DNA of 64,000 nt, taken from Haloferula sp. BvORR071. GTDB lineage: Bacteria; Verrucomicrobiota; Verrucomicrobiia; Verrucomicrobiales; Akkermansiaceae. Positions 51,776 through 61,280 of the stretch are shown here, piece by piece. Position numbers and translations under genes: made by a program. Below the pieces are notes generated by a model. That model was not told the DNA's origin. It ran no database searches and saw only the letters and a list, made by a program, of their open reading frames with translations. The DNA is taken from positions 62,001 to 126,000 of the forward strand of contig NZ_BATP01000025.1 in the NCBI RefSeq assembly GCF_000739615.1, in the 5' to 3' direction. The first letter of the stretch is position 1. Every line of letters begins with the position of its first letter.

Positions 51776-53841
51776 CGCTGCTGCTGTTCCTCCAGGTAGC
51801 GCTGGAGCTTCGCCCGGGCTTTGCCGAGTCCTGCCTCCGGCAGTTCCATGCCCGGTTGCGCCGCCAGCGCCTGTGCCGCCTGCGGATCCTTGCTCGCCAT
51901 CCCCGTGATCAAATTCTGGAAGGCCTGCATGCGCAGACCTTCATCGGGTATCTGGCCGATCTCCCCGATCAGACGCTGGCCGGTGGCAGGATCGCTGCTG
52001 TAGATCCGCCCCGACATCATCGAAAGCGCGGCCGAGCGGGCGACCCCATCCTGATCGGTGAGGCGGCTCCACCAGTCATTGACCTGCACCAAGCCGCCGG
52101 GAGACCAGCGTTCCAAGGCCTGCTGATAGAGCGCGATGTCCTGCTCGGCAGCAGGCATCTGCTGAAGGAAAGTGACGGCACGGTCAGCCTGCTCCTTGCT
52201 GGCGATCGTCTCGCTCAGCTTGCGGCGCTGCGCTTCCGTGAGCCGGTTGGCGGCAGCCGTGGCAAACGCAGGATCCGTCTCCAGGCATTTCGATATCGCT
52301 GCATTCAGCCAAGGCTGCTGGAGGGCATCGGGAAGTTTCTCCACTTCGCGAAAGGCCAAGGCGGGATCACTCAAGGCCATCGATGAGGCGAAGCTCCCGG
52401 CGAGCCGCGCGGCCACCTCCGGATTGCTCACCGAGCTCAAGCTGCCCGCTGCTTGGGCGATCGTTTGGATATCCAAGTCGGCCAGTGCGCGGGTGAATCC
52501 GGAGGAACCGCCCAAGGCCACGGCTTCCTCTCCTTGGGCCGCCGCGATCCAGCGGATCGCCGCCGCAGGATCCCTGCCAAGCCACTGCGCCGCACCCTTG
52601 GCCAGCGTGCCCCAATCGGTCTGGCGACCATACTCGACCTTCGCGTTGCTGCGAACCAGCTCCAGGGCCGCATCCGGCTGGCTCGCCATCAGGGCCAGCA
52701 GCGCGCGGTCACGGACCGAGTTCGGGGGAGCATGATCACTACCGCCACCGACCCCTTGGGAACCACTGCCGGTCATGTAATAGGCAAAGGTGCTTCCCGA
52801 ACCCAGCTCCCTCGCCCGCGGCAGCAGTGCCAGGACCTTCAGCGGATCGCTCTCCGCAATCGGTGCCAGGTACAGCGCGAGCGCCGCACGCTTGGCAGCA
52901 CCCTCTGGCAGCGTCGCCTGCACCCATGCCAGTGCCGCCGCCGGATCGCGCTTGGCCCAAGCATCTGCGATCTCGATCGCTGCCGTGCTGCGCGCCCGCG
53001 AGGGCGACATCGATTGATAAAAGGCCACCGCCAGCGCCGGATCGTCACCCGCCAAGACCTTCGCCAGGGCAGTGGACGCCTGCATTTGCTCCTCCACCGA
53101 ACGCATCAGCGGCAGCAGCGCCTGCATGGCCGCCGGATTGGCGCGGGCCAGGCGGAGATAGAACCCGGTCCCCAGGGAAACGGAGCGCCAGGCACTGCCT
53201 CCCTCCTTGAGAAACTCGGCAAGATAGTGGATCGCCTGATCGGGATCGCTCTCCGAGAGCTGAATGAGAGCCCCCCTCGCAGCCTCGCCTTGTTCAGCAA
53301 GAGCCTTGGCCAGGTCGGCCGGGGAATCCGGGAAACGGGTTCTCCCGATCAAAATCGCATTCTCCAATGCATCGCGCAGCGCCGGAGAAAGACTCGCGTC
53401 CGCCAATTTCGCGTCGAGCAGCTCGGGATGCTCCCTGCCCAGCCAGAAGATCCAGCGCTGCCAGGAAGCGAAGACGCTGCCGCCGCCCTTTACGTCCATC
53501 AGCAGATCTGCCAGCCGCTCCGGAGCCACTTCGGAGAGTCGTTGCAAGAGGGCCTCCCCCGCCAACGGCTCGAGATCGCGCAGTCTGCGGCCTCCCAAAA
53601 ACTCCTCGCATTCCGCCAAGCTGGCGCTTTCCAGCCGGCGCACCATCGCGACCCCACCCAGCTCGCTAGCCGGCCCCCCGGATACGGGTTTCGCCGCCCC
53701 GGCATTCCCTTGGGGCTCAACCCCCGATACCGGATCACCACCCGGACCACGGGTCATCCGGCCCGCCGCAAAGGCCGCCACCGCTCCGGCGGCCAAAAGG
53801 GCATAACTTTTCCACTCCGGCATCATGCGATGCCATATCAA
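51772..53841 (-). CDS. Long array protein L3, anchored helical-repeat protein
   Basis: The 689-residue protein starts at the ATG at 53841 (MIWHRMMPEWKSYALLAAGA) with an N-terminal anchor to about 28. Blocks shared with L1 and L2 are VRRLESASLAECEEFLGGRR, LAGDDPALAVAFYQSMSPSR, DAWAKRDPAAALAWVQATLP and APIAESDPLKVLALLP. The C-terminus is MASKDPQAAQALAAQPG and a Gln/Arg-rich end. It is the first gene of the 11.5-kb array and ends 4 bp inside S3. The permease gene of the fucose ABC system stops only 30 bp upstream on the same strand, so read-through is possible. Confidence 0.85.
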   Translation of the reverse strand: MIWHRMMPEWKSYALLAAGAVAAFAAGRMTRGPGGDPVSGVEPQGNAGAAKPVSGGPASELGGVAMVRRLESASLAECEEFLGGRRLRDLEPLAGEALLQRLSEVAPERLADLLMDVKGGGSVFASWQRWIFWLGREHPELLDAKLADASLSPALRDALENAILIGRTRFPDSPADLAKALAEQGEAARGALIQLSESDPDQAIHYLAEFLKEGGSAWRSVSLGTGFYLRLARANPAAMQALLPLMRSVEEQMQASTALAKVLAGDDPALAVAFYQSMSPSRARSTAAIEIADAWAKRDPAAALAWVQATLPEGAAKRAALALYLAPIAESDPLKVLALLPRARELGSGSTFAYYMTGSGSQGVGGGSDHAPPNSVRDRALLALMASQPDAALELVRSNAKVEYGRQTDWGTLAKGAAQWLGRDPAAAIRWIAAAQGEEAVALGGSSGFTRALADLDIQTIAQAAGSLSSVSNPEVAARLAGSFASSMALSDPALAFREVEKLPDALQQPWLNAAISKCLETDPAFATAAANRLTEAQRRKLSETIASKEQADRAVTFLQQMPAAEQDIALYQQALERWSPGGLVQVNDWWSRLTDQDGVARSAALSMMSGRIYSSDPATGQRLIGEIGQIPDEGLRMQAFQNLITGMASKDPQAAQALAAQPGMELPEAGLGKARAKLQRYLEEQQQR

Positions 53842-53871
53842 AGCCGCCGCGAGTCAAGCTTGTCGCTTCGC

Positions 53872-54804
53872 TCAGGCTTTCCGGTGACGCAGGCGGTCGA
53901 TGATCACGGCGACGATGATGATTACGCCGGTAATGATCTCCGTCCAGGGCGTCGGAATGCCGTTCAAATTGCAGCCCATGCGGATGGTGGTCATCAGCAG
54001 CGCACCGATCAGCGCACCGAGCACCGTGCCTTCACCGCCCGAGAGGCTGGCACCGCCGATCACCACGGACGCGATGACATCGAGCTCCAGACCCACCGCC
54101 GTGGTGGGATCACCCTGCGAGGACTTCGCCATCAGCATGATGCCGGAGAGCGCCGCGCAGACACCACCGATGATGTAAACCAGCAGCTTGGTCAGTGGCA
54201 CATTCACACCGCAGAGCGTGGCGGTGTTTTCATTCGAGCCGACCGCAAAGACATGCCGGCCGAAGCGCGTGGAGCGCAGCACCAGGGTGAAGAGAATCAC
54301 CAGCGCGATCATCATCCCGACGCCCCAAGGGATTCCCGCCCCACCCATCCACGGCTTATAGGCGGTCACGTTGAAGGGCAGGTTCACCGGCGATCCCTCC
54401 GCCCCAACCTTCGCCGCGCCACGGAAGATCTGCATGGTGCCAAGCGTGATGATGAAAGGCAGTTGCTTCAGCCCCGTTGTCAGGCCGCCATTCACCAGTC
54501 CGCAGAAGCCGCCGAAAGCGAGCGTTCCGACGAAGACCAGCGCGGGCGGATAGTTGTGCTTCACCAGCATGGCCGCGACCACGCTGCACAGCGCCACCAC
54601 CGAGCCCGCGGAAAGATCGATACCACCGGATACAATGATCAGCGTCATGCCAATCGCCGCGATGCCCACGATCACCGTCTGCGTGAGGATATCGCGCATC
54701 ACCTCCGCATGGAACATGGCGGAATTGAAGGCCCCGAAGATACCGTAGATCAGCAGCAGCGCGACAAAGGGACCGAGGATGGTGAGGAGCGATTTCAGGC
54801 GCAT
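53872..54804 (-). CDS. Sugar ABC transporter permease (RbsC/BPD_transp_2 type)
   Basis: The 310-residue integral membrane protein has eight to ten hydrophobic helices. Features of the ribose/xylose-type permease family are visible: GIDLSAGSVVALCSV, IITLGTMQIFRGAAK, FAVGSNENTATLCGVNVP (the cytosolic loop contacting the ATPase), and VIGGASLSGGEGTVLGALIG. It is 15 bp downstream of the ATPase gene and completes a transporter with the ATPase and binding protein upstream. Substrate is inferred as L-fucose or a related deoxy sugar from the adjacent isomerase. Confidence 0.95.
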   Translation of the reverse strand: MRLKSLLTILGPFVALLLIYGIFGAFNSAMFHAEVMRDILTQTVIVGIAAIGMTLIIVSGGIDLSAGSVVALCSVVAAMLVKHNYPPALVFVGTLAFGGFCGLVNGGLTTGLKQLPFIITLGTMQIFRGAAKVGAEGSPVNLPFNVTAYKPWMGGAGIPWGVGMMIALVILFTLVLRSTRFGRHVFAVGSNENTATLCGVNVPLTKLLVYIIGGVCAALSGIMLMAKSSQGDPTTAVGLELDVIASVVIGGASLSGGEGTVLGALIGALLMTTIRMGCNLNGIPTPWTEIITGVIIIVAVIIDRLRHRKA

Positions 54805-54819
54805 GGGAGAGAGGGAAGA

Positions 54820-56340
54820 TCAGGGGAGGTCGACGGCCTTGCCGGTGGCCACCAGCATCACGTCATGCGGCGTCAGCTTCTCCACCGCCACGGCGCGGGT
54901 CAGGCGGCCCTGGCTCATCACCGCGATGCGGTCACAAACGCCGAAGAGCTCGGGCAGATAACTAGAAATGATCACCACCGCACGCGGCCGCTTGGCATCG
55001 GTGACGACTTCATTGATCGCTTCGTAGATCCGCGCCTTCGCCGCGATGTCGATGCCGCGGGTCGGCTCATCTAACAGCAGCACGTCGACGTCGTATTCCA
55101 AGAGGCGCGCAAAAGCTGCCTTCTGCTGGTTGCCGCCGGACAGCGCGCCGATTGCCTGCGCGGGGCCCTGGCACTTGATGCCGAGGCGCTCGATCCAGCG
55201 AGCGGTTGCCTGCTTCTGCCGGGAAGGGAAAACGGTGCCCACCTTGCCGAAGCGATCCAAGCAAGGCAACGTCACATTGTCCGCGATCGAGAGATTCAGC
55301 GCGAGGCCCTCCTCCTTGCGGTTCTCGCTGAGCATGCCGACGCCCTGCTTCCAGCGCTTGCGCGGCTTCGAGTGCTCGCCGCCGGCAGCACCACTGATCT
55401 TCACCGAGCCGGACTTCACCGCATCCAGGCCGAACAAGGCGCGCAGGAATTCGGTGCGCCCGGAGCCGATCAGGCCGGCAATGCCCACCACTTCGCCGCG
55501 GCGCAGTGTCATGCTGGCATCGGCAGGCTTCTTCTGCCCCGCGAGTCCGGAAATTTCTAACAAGGCGTCACCCGGCGTGCGTTCACTGCGCGGATAGAGA
55601 TCCTCTACATCGCGGCCGACCATCATCGAGACGATCTCCTCGGGTGCGGTCGTGGCCACATCCCGGGTCCCCACCACCGAGCCATCGCGCAACACGGTCA
55701 GGCGCGAAGCGAGACGCTTCACCTCCTCCAGGAAGTGCGAGATGTAGATGATCGAAATCCCCTGCCCCTTCAGGCGGTCGATGAGTTGGAACAAGCGCTC
55801 GATATCCTTCTGCGCCAGCGAGGAAGTCGGCTCGTCGAAGACCAGCAGCTTGCAACCCATCGCCAGCGAGCGGCCGATCTCCACCAATTGCTGCGCCGAG
55901 ACCGACAGCTTGCCCGCCTTCACCTCCGGGCGGATCTCGGGATGATCGAAATGCGCCAGTGCCTCAAGCGCCCGCGCCCGCATCATCTTGCGATCCACAA
56001 AGGGGCCCTTCCGCGGCTCCATCCCGAGCACGATGTTCTCCTCCACCGTCAGGTGCGGCGCGATCGAGAGCTCCTGATAGATCATCCCCACCCCGCGCGC
56101 CCGCGCATCGAGCGGATGCCGTGGCTGGTAGACTTGGCCATCGAAGCTCATCTCGCCCGCATCCGGCGCATGAGCACCGGAGAGCACCTTCATCAGCGTG
56201 CTCTTGCCCGCACCATTCTCACCGACCAGCGCATGCACCTCCCCCGGCAAGACCTCAAGGTCCACCCGGCCGAGCGCGATGGTCGGCCCGAAGGTCTTGC
56301 GGATGCCCCGCATTACCAAGCGTGGAGGAGTATCGGACAT
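54820..56340 (-). CDS. Sugar ABC transporter ATP-binding protein, duplicated domain
   Basis: From the ATG at 56340 the protein has 506 residues and two ABC domains, as in RbsA/MglA. The first has Walker A GENGAGKST, VSAQQLVEIGRSLAMG (signature), and Walker B LLVFDEPTSSL. The second has the usual degenerate Walker A (GLIGSGRTE), GALSGGNQQKAAFARLLEY, and LLLDEPTRGIDI. An in-frame upstream ATG at 56373 would lie in the inverted-repeat leader. It follows the binding-protein gene after 139 bp, in which a large inverted repeat lies. Confidence 0.95.
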   Translation of the reverse strand: MSDTPPRLVMRGIRKTFGPTIALGRVDLEVLPGEVHALVGENGAGKSTLMKVLSGAHAPDAGEMSFDGQVYQPRHPLDARARGVGMIYQELSIAPHLTVEENIVLGMEPRKGPFVDRKMMRARALEALAHFDHPEIRPEVKAGKLSVSAQQLVEIGRSLAMGCKLLVFDEPTSSLAQKDIERLFQLIDRLKGQGISIIYISHFLEEVKRLASRLTVLRDGSVVGTRDVATTAPEEIVSMMVGRDVEDLYPRSERTPGDALLEISGLAGQKKPADASMTLRRGEVVGIAGLIGSGRTEFLRALFGLDAVKSGSVKISGAAGGEHSKPRKRWKQGVGMLSENRKEEGLALNLSIADNVTLPCLDRFGKVGTVFPSRQKQATARWIERLGIKCQGPAQAIGALSGGNQQKAAFARLLEYDVDVLLLDEPTRGIDIAAKARIYEAINEVVTDAKRPRAVVIISSYLPELFGVCDRIAVMSQGRLTRAVAVEKLTPHDVMLVATGKAVDLP

Positions 56341-56357
56341 CAGCGGTTCAAATTGAT

Positions 56358-56469
56358 AGGCACCACGAATCACACCAATCCAACGAATCCCAAACAGAAG
56401 GCATCGAGTAGGTTTTGCTCCCCGCGAGGCCCTTCTTCATTCGTAAGATTCGAAAGATTCGTGGTGCCT
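56358..56469. repeat. Large imperfect inverted repeat A, between binding-protein and ATPase genes
   Basis: Outer arms AGGCACCACGAATC (56358-56371) and complement (56456-56469) are perfect over 14 bp. Inner pieces AATC/GATT and ACGAAT/ATTCGT (56383-56388 with 56439-56444) also pair. The left arm is built from three units containing ACGAAT or CCAAT spaced about 10 nt apart. The hairpin would form in the transcript just after the binding-protein stop and about 17 nt before the ATPase start. Confidence 0.75.
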
Positions 56470-56479
56470 TCCTTTGTCT

Positions 56480-57457
56480 TCAAGGAACCTGCGTCTTGAT
56501 CAGCGCAGCCACCTTCGCATCTTCCAGATTCGCCGCCGTGATCAGAGTCGCCCCGGTATCGATCACCGGCTCCACCTTCTCGCCCTTGAGCTTCGCCACC
56601 GCGGTCTTCACGCCGAGGTAGCCCATGTTCACGGGATCCTGCAGCACGCTGCCCTGCATCTCGCCCTTCTTCAGCGCATCGATGAAAGTCGCATCGCAGT
56701 CGAAGCCGACGAACTTGACCTTGCCGGCCTGGTTCTTGCCGCGCAGCGCCTGGAGCATCCCGTAGGTGCTGGTCTGGTTGCTGGCGAAGATCCCCTGCAC
56801 CGTCAGGCTGTCACCCGAGGTGAGGCGGGTCAGCAGGTTGGTCGCGGTGTCCTGGGCCTGGCTGGCGGTGGCACCCGCATACTGCTCGGAGCTTACCACC
56901 TCGATGTCCGGATAGTTCGCGATCTCCTTCAGGAAGCCTTCCTCGCGCTGCTCGGTGGAGGCACTGCCCTGCGCATAGCGCAGCACGGCGACTTTGCCCT
57001 TCTTGCCCAAGCTTTCGGCCAGCGCCTTGGCAGCGATCTTCCCGCCCTCGCGGTTGTCGGTCGCCACGTAGCTCGAAATGAAGTCCGCGCTATCGGCCAG
57101 TGAGGAGTCAATGATCACCACCGGCTTCTTCGCCGATACTTCCTTCACCACATCGCGCAGCGCAACCGCATCGAGCGGCGCGACGACAATCGCGTCGTTC
57201 TGCAGCGCCTGGTTCTTCACCAGGTCGATCTGCTGGCTGCGGTCGTCCTCCTTCTGCGGCCCGATGAAGGTGACCTTCACGCCGAGTTCGGTGGCAGCCT
57301 TCTGCGCGCCCGCTTCCACGGACTTCCAGAAGATGTGGGTGGTCCCCTTCGGGATCACGGCGATGCGGGTTTGGCCAGAGCCGCCTCCGGATTTGTCATT
57401 GTTGCAACCGGCTAACAGGGCGGCCGCGGTGAGGGCGAAAAGCGTGGTGGATTTCAT
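56480..57457 (-). CDS. Sugar ABC transporter substrate-binding lipoprotein (RbsB type)
   Basis: The 325-residue protein has a lipoprotein signal with lipobox LLAGC (Cys18). The periplasmic-binding fold of the ribose/galactose family is clear: IAVIPKGTTHIFWKSVEAGA, DAIVVAPLDAVALRDVV, PVVIIDSSLADSADF, SYVATDNREGGKIAAKAL, GIFASNQTSTYGML and KVKFVGFDCDATFIDALKKG. Two domains with the hinge near residues 100 and 260 are expected. The ligand is inferred as L-fucose from fucI upstream. Both neighbours in the operon are separated from it by large inverted repeats, suggesting that its mRNA segment is stabilised. Confidence 0.95.
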   Translation of the reverse strand: MKSTTLFALTAAALLAGCNNDKSGGGSGQTRIAVIPKGTTHIFWKSVEAGAQKAATELGVKVTFIGPQKEDDRSQQIDLVKNQALQNDAIVVAPLDAVALRDVVKEVSAKKPVVIIDSSLADSADFISSYVATDNREGGKIAAKALAESLGKKGKVAVLRYAQGSASTEQREEGFLKEIANYPDIEVVSSEQYAGATASQAQDTATNLLTRLTSGDSLTVQGIFASNQTSTYGMLQALRGKNQAGKVKFVGFDCDATFIDALKKGEMQGSVLQDPVNMGYLGVKTAVAKLKGEKVEPVIDTGATLITAANLEDAKVAALIKTQVP

Positions 57458-57572
57458 CTTGGGTTATCGATCTATCCGAAACTTGGGCAATGGATTCCGG
57501 AAAGTCACGCATACGGGTGACCCGGCCGGAAACTCTCGGCTGTGTCAGGAGGCAGCCATAAACAGATTTAAA

Positions 57573-57681
57573 CCGCGAATGGACGCCAATGGGCGCGAAT
57601 GAAAAGCCCCTTTTGCGGGGACGCGGTACCCCTTCGGGTAGTCCTTTCTCTCTTCATCTCAAAATTCGCGTCCATTCGCGG
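57573..57681. repeat. Large imperfect inverted repeat B, between fucI and binding-protein genes
   Basis: CCGCGAATGGACGC (57573-57586) is exactly complementary to 57668-57681 over 14 bp. The left arm contains three units GCGAAT, GCCAAT and GCGAAT at 10-nt spacing. Two short inner hairpins (CCCC/GGGG; TACCC/GGGTA) fill the loop. The right arm begins about 10 bp beyond the fucI stop. The rest of the 233-bp gap (57458-57690) probably holds binding-protein leader sequence and possibly a promoter. Confidence 0.75.
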
Positions 57682-57690
57682 CTTCAAAAC

Positions 57691-59472
57691 TCAAGCCCTC
57701 CCGTAAAGCGGGCCGTAGTTCGCGCAGGCCCGGAAATCCGCTCCTTCCAGATCCGCGGTCCCGAAAGCCCGCCATGCCGCCGGGCGGAAAACCCGCTCCT
57801 CGCTGACATTGTGCATATAAACCGGGATCCGGAGCATCGCCGCCAGCGTGATGTAGAGGTGGCCGATGTGGCCGTGGCTCATGACACAATGATTCGCACC
57901 CCAGTGGTTCATCACCTCGTAGGCGCTGCGGAAGGCTCCCTTGCCGGTCAGGATCGGGGCAAACCAAGTGGTCGGCCAAGTCGGATTCGTCCGCTGGTCG
58001 AGCGCGTCATGCACATCCTCCGGCAGGTCGATGGTGTGGCCCTCGGCGATCTGCAGCGCGGGGCCGAGACCATCGACGAGATTGAGCCGGATCATCGTGG
58101 CCGGCATGCCGCCGCGGGTGCGGAAGCGCGTGCTCAGGCCACCGCCGGGGAAGTATTCGGTGATCGAGGGATGCCAGGTGGTGGCCTTCAGGCACTTCTC
58201 CACCTCCGCCTCGCTGATATCCCAGAAGGGCTTCATCGCGGGAACACCATCAACTTCCTGCTGACCGGTGCCATCCAGCGCCGCCGGGCCGGAATTGATC
58301 AGGTGCAGGATCCCATCCGCCACCAACGGATGACTGAAGGACTTGCCGCTTGCACGCTCGATGGCCGCTCCACTCCAGTAGGTCCGCAGGTCCGCGAAGA
58401 TCTGCGCGGTATGGGTGAGCAGCGAGCCGAAGAGCATGCCCGCACCGTTCAAAGCATCGTTCTCTGTCGCCAGAATGTAGGGCGCGCGCTTGCCATTCCA
58501 GTCGAAGGAGGAATTCAGGATCGCCTCCATGAAGTCACCGTTCGGGAAGTGGTCAGTCCACTGTCGCTGGCCCTGGAAGCCCGCGGCGATCGCATTGTGG
58601 CCTTGGGCCTGCTCACCGAGACCCATTGCTGCCAGCTTCGGATTCCCCGCCATCAGGTCGCGGGCAATCAGAGCCATCTTCACGCTGTCCTCCCACTCGG
58701 AATCGATCTGCTCGCGGCTGCGCGTGGTCTCCGGCGAGTTGTAGTCCTTGCCCTCCGGGCAGTTGGCCTTCACCCAGGCGAGCGCCTTCGCATACTCCTC
58801 TTGGTCGTACCAGCCCTTGCGCATGCGCCCGGCGAATTCGCTCATGTCGACCGCCTCGACCCGCATGCCGAGCCACTTCTCCCACATCGCGGGATCCACC
58901 ACCGAGCCGGCAATCCCCATCGAGGTGCCACCCATCGAGAGGTAGCTCTTGCCGCGCATCAGCGCGACCGCCAGGCCGCAGCGGATGAAATCGAGGAGCT
59001 TGCCGCGCACATCATCCGGGATCTCCGTATCGGTCGCCGCCTGCACATCCTGGCCGTAGATTCCGAAGGCCGGCAGGCCCTTCTGCGCATGGCCCGCGAG
59101 CACCGCCGCGAGGTAAACCGCGCCTGGCCGCTCGGTGCCATTAAAGCCCCACACCGCCTTCGGCAGATGCGGATCCATGTCCATGGTCTCCGAGCCGTAG
59201 CACCAGCAAGGCGTCACTGTCAGGGATACGCCCACGTTCTCACGCCGGAATTTGTCCGCGCAGGCCGCCGCTTCCTTCACCCCGCCGATGCAGCTGTCCG
59301 AGATCACGGACTCCACCGGGCTGCCATCGGGATAGCGCAGCTCGCGGGCGATCAACTCGGCCACAGCACGGGCCTGTTGCATGGTGCGTTCTTCAAGCGA
59401 TTCGCGGACGCCGCCGAGACGACCATCGATCGCCGGGCGAATGCCCACCTTGGGATAGGGCGCAGGGTTCAT
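57691..59472 (-). CDS. fucI: L-fucose isomerase
   Basis: Converts L-fucose to L-fuculose, Mn-dependent, cytosolic. From the ATG at 59472 ([20 protein letters not shown]) the protein has 593 residues, the family size; a start 12 codons upstream is not supported. Diagnostic stretches closely resemble E. coli Fuc[66 protein letters not shown] and [10 protein letters not shown]. Metal-ligand regions (the TEN-D loop and C-terminal His within [16 protein letters not shown]) are present. It is the first gene of the operon with the ABC transporter and divergent from the AraC regulator with 74 bp between starts. Confidence 0.97.
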   Translation of the reverse strand: MNPAPYPKVGIRPAIDGRLGGVRESLEERTMQQARAVAELIARELRYPDGSPVESVISDSCIGGVKEAAACADKFRRENVGVSLTVTPCWCYGSETMDMDPHLPKAVWGFNGTERPGAVYLAAVLAGHAQKGLPAFGIYGQDVQAATDTEIPDDVRGKLLDFIRCGLAVALMRGKSYLSMGGTSMGIAGSVVDPAMWEKWLGMRVEAVDMSEFAGRMRKGWYDQEEYAKALAWVKANCPEGKDYNSPETTRSREQIDSEWEDSVKMALIARDLMAGNPKLAAMGLGEQAQGHNAIAAGFQGQRQWTDHFPNGDFMEAILNSSFDWNGKRAPYILATENDALNGAGMLFGSLLTHTAQIFADLRTYWSGAAIERASGKSFSHPLVADGILHLINSGPAALDGTGQQEVDGVPAMKPFWDISEAEVEKCLKATTWHPSITEYFPGGGLSTRFRTRGGMPATMIRLNLVDGLGPALQIAEGHTIDLPEDVHDALDQRTNPTWPTTWFAPILTGKGAFRSAYEVMNHWGANHCVMSHGHIGHLYITLAAMLRIPVYMHNVSEERVFRPAAWRAFGTADLEGADFRACANYGPLYGRA

Positions 59473-59546
59473 GCTCCGGAAATAGTGGAACGGAAGCGCA
59501 CTTGTCACTCCAGAAATGGATAAATTTGCTTAGACTATTTTCCTTA

Positions 59547-60512
59547 ATGGAGCCCTATCGGCGATTTCCACTCACCAACATGGATGTTTTTGCTTCCAAT
59601 TCATCACAACCATGGAATAGCAAATCCATCGTGTCGCCCGCCCCTGATCCCACTCCCGCCTTCCTGTCACGTCAGGTGGAGTCGTCACGGGTCTTCTTCT
59701 TCGATGATCCGGACAGCTCCGGCTTCGAGGTGAAATGCGGTGGCATCGAGCATTGCCAGCCGGACTACCGCATCGACCGCGAGAACTTCCCTTGGTTCCT
59801 GCTCGAGTTCGTGCACGGCGGCCGGGGGACTCTCGCGCTCGGCGAACAGGAAGCCTCGCTGAAGCCGGGTGTCTTCTTCCTCTACGGGCCGGGAATGCCG
59901 CATCACATCGCCACCGATCCGGCCAAGCCGCTGGTGAAGTACTTCGTCGGCTTCTCCGGCAGCGAGGCCGCAGCCTTCCTGGAACGCTACGACCTCCAGC
60001 CCGGCACCATCTCCCAGTGCCTGAAGGCCGAGCCGATCCGCCGCGCCTTCGATTCCCTGATCGAGCGCGGCTCGCGGAACTCCAGCTACTCGCGCCCACT
60101 CTGCACCGCGATCGTCCAGCAGCTCCTCTTGATGTGCCGCGAGGACGCCGTCGATGCCGAGGGCACCGACACCCGCGCCTTCGCGACCTTCAGCCGCGTG
60201 AAAGCGCACATCGAAGGCCACTTCCTCGAACTCGCCTCGCTGGAATCGGTCGCCACCGCCTGCGAACTCGACGCGCCCTACATCTGCCGGCTCTTCAGCC
60301 GCTTCCACGACGAGAGCCCCTACCAGTTCCTCACCCGCCTGCGCATGCAGCACGCCGCGGTGCTGCTGCTGGAGGAAGGCACCAGCGTGAAGGAAGTCGC
60401 CCACGCCACCGGCTTCCCCGATCCCTTCCACTTCTCCCGCGTTTTCAAATCCATCCACCGCGTGCCGCCCTCGCGTTTCCGCCAGGCGATCCACGCCAAG
60501 CAACCGCGCTAA
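59547..60512 (+). CDS. AraC-family transcriptional regulator of the fucose locus
   Basis: From the ATG at 59547 the protein has 321 residues; an ATG at 59580 (MDVFASNSS) is an alternative, and neither has a clear Shine-Dalgarno. The N-terminal cupin-type sensor domain (about 55-200; ENFPWFLLEFVHGGRGTLAL, GPGMPHHI) is followed by the two-helix-turn-helix AraC DNA-binding domain (about 225-315). It has VATACELDAPYICRLFSRF, HAAVLLLEEGTSVKEVAHAT and the conserved GFPDPFHFSRVFKSI plus PPSRFRQ. It is divergent from fucI and upstream of the aldolase gene, so it probably activates both with L-fucose or L-fuculose as signal (inference). Confidence 0.92.
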   Translation: MEPYRRFPLTNMDVFASNSSQPWNSKSIVSPAPDPTPAFLSRQVESSRVFFFDDPDSSGFEVKCGGIEHCQPDYRIDRENFPWFLLEFVHGGRGTLALGEQEASLKPGVFFLYGPGMPHHIATDPAKPLVKYFVGFSGSEAAAFLERYDLQPGTISQCLKAEPIRRAFDSLIERGSRNSSYSRPLCTAIVQQLLLMCREDAVDAEGTDTRAFATFSRVKAHIEGHFLELASLESVATACELDAPYICRLFSRFHDESPYQFLTRLRMQHAAVLLLEEGTSVKEVAHATGFPDPFHFSRVFKSIHRVPPSRFRQAIHAKQPR

Positions 60513-60515
60513 GCC

Positions 60516-61280
60516 ATGTCCACTGCCGCCACCCTCCAAGAACTCGTCCAGCTCTCCCGCGAACTCGGCCGCGAAGACCGCCATCTCGCGATCCTCGGCG
60601 AGGGCAATACCTCCTCCGATCTTGGCGACGGCAGCTTCCTGGTAAAAGCCTCCGGCACCTCCCTGAGCACCATGTCCGCGGATGGCTTGTCCCGCGTTTC
60701 GCACGCGAAGGTGGATGCCCTGTTAGATCGCAGCGACCTCAGCGAGCAGGACATCGAGGACGGCTTGGTCGCCTGCCTCGCGGACCCCACTCACAAGAAG
60801 CCATCGGTCGAAACCTTCCTCCACTCGCTCTGCCTGCGCGAGCCCGGCGTGAAATGGGTCGGCCACACCCACACCGTTTCCGTGCTCTCTATTCTGGCGA
60901 GCAAGCTGGGCTCCAAGCCCTTCCTCCGCCACGTCTGCCCGGATGCCATCGTCGTCTGCGGCCGCCATGTACTACTGATCCCGTACATCAATCCCGGCCT
61001 CGACCTCGCCATCGCCATCCGCGACGGCCTCGCCCGCTTCCGCGCCGAGCATGGCAAGCCACCCAAGGTCATCCTTATGGAGAACCACGGCCCAGTCGCC
61101 CTCGGCTCCAGTAGCGCGGAAGTCCTGAACATCATGCTGATGCTCGACAAGTGGGCCCGCGTGCTCCTCGGCAGCTTCGCCGCCGGCGGCCCGAACTTCC
61201 TCTCCGAGGAAGACGCCGCCAAGATCGACCAACGCCTCGACGAAGCCTACCGCCGCAAGATGATCGAGGCGAAGGCGTGA
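60516..61280 (+). CDS. Class II aldolase/adducin-family protein (L-fuculose-phosphate aldolase-like)
   Basis: The 254-residue protein has the class II aldolase fold: GEGNTSSD (28-35), KASGTSLSTM (44-53), PSVETFLHSL with Glu99, VGHTHTVSV with zinc ligands His117 and His119, and ENHGPVALG with His191. In the fucose pathway this family splits fuculose-1-phosphate to lactaldehyde and dihydroxyacetone phosphate, which fits the position between an AraC regulator and fucI. Substrate is inferred from context. The ATG is 3 bp after the AraC stop, consistent with coupling. Confidence 0.9.
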   Translation: MSTAATLQELVQLSRELGREDRHLAILGEGNTSSDLGDGSFLVKASGTSLSTMSADGLSRVSHAKVDALLDRSDLSEQDIEDGLVACLADPTHKKPSVETFLHSLCLREPGVKWVGHTHTVSVLSILASKLGSKPFLRHVCPDAIVVCGRHVLLIPYINPGLDLAIAIRDGLARFRAEHGKPPKVILMENHGPVALGSSSAEVLNIMLMLDKWARVLLGSFAAGGPNFLSEEDAAKIDQRLDEAYRRKMIEAKA

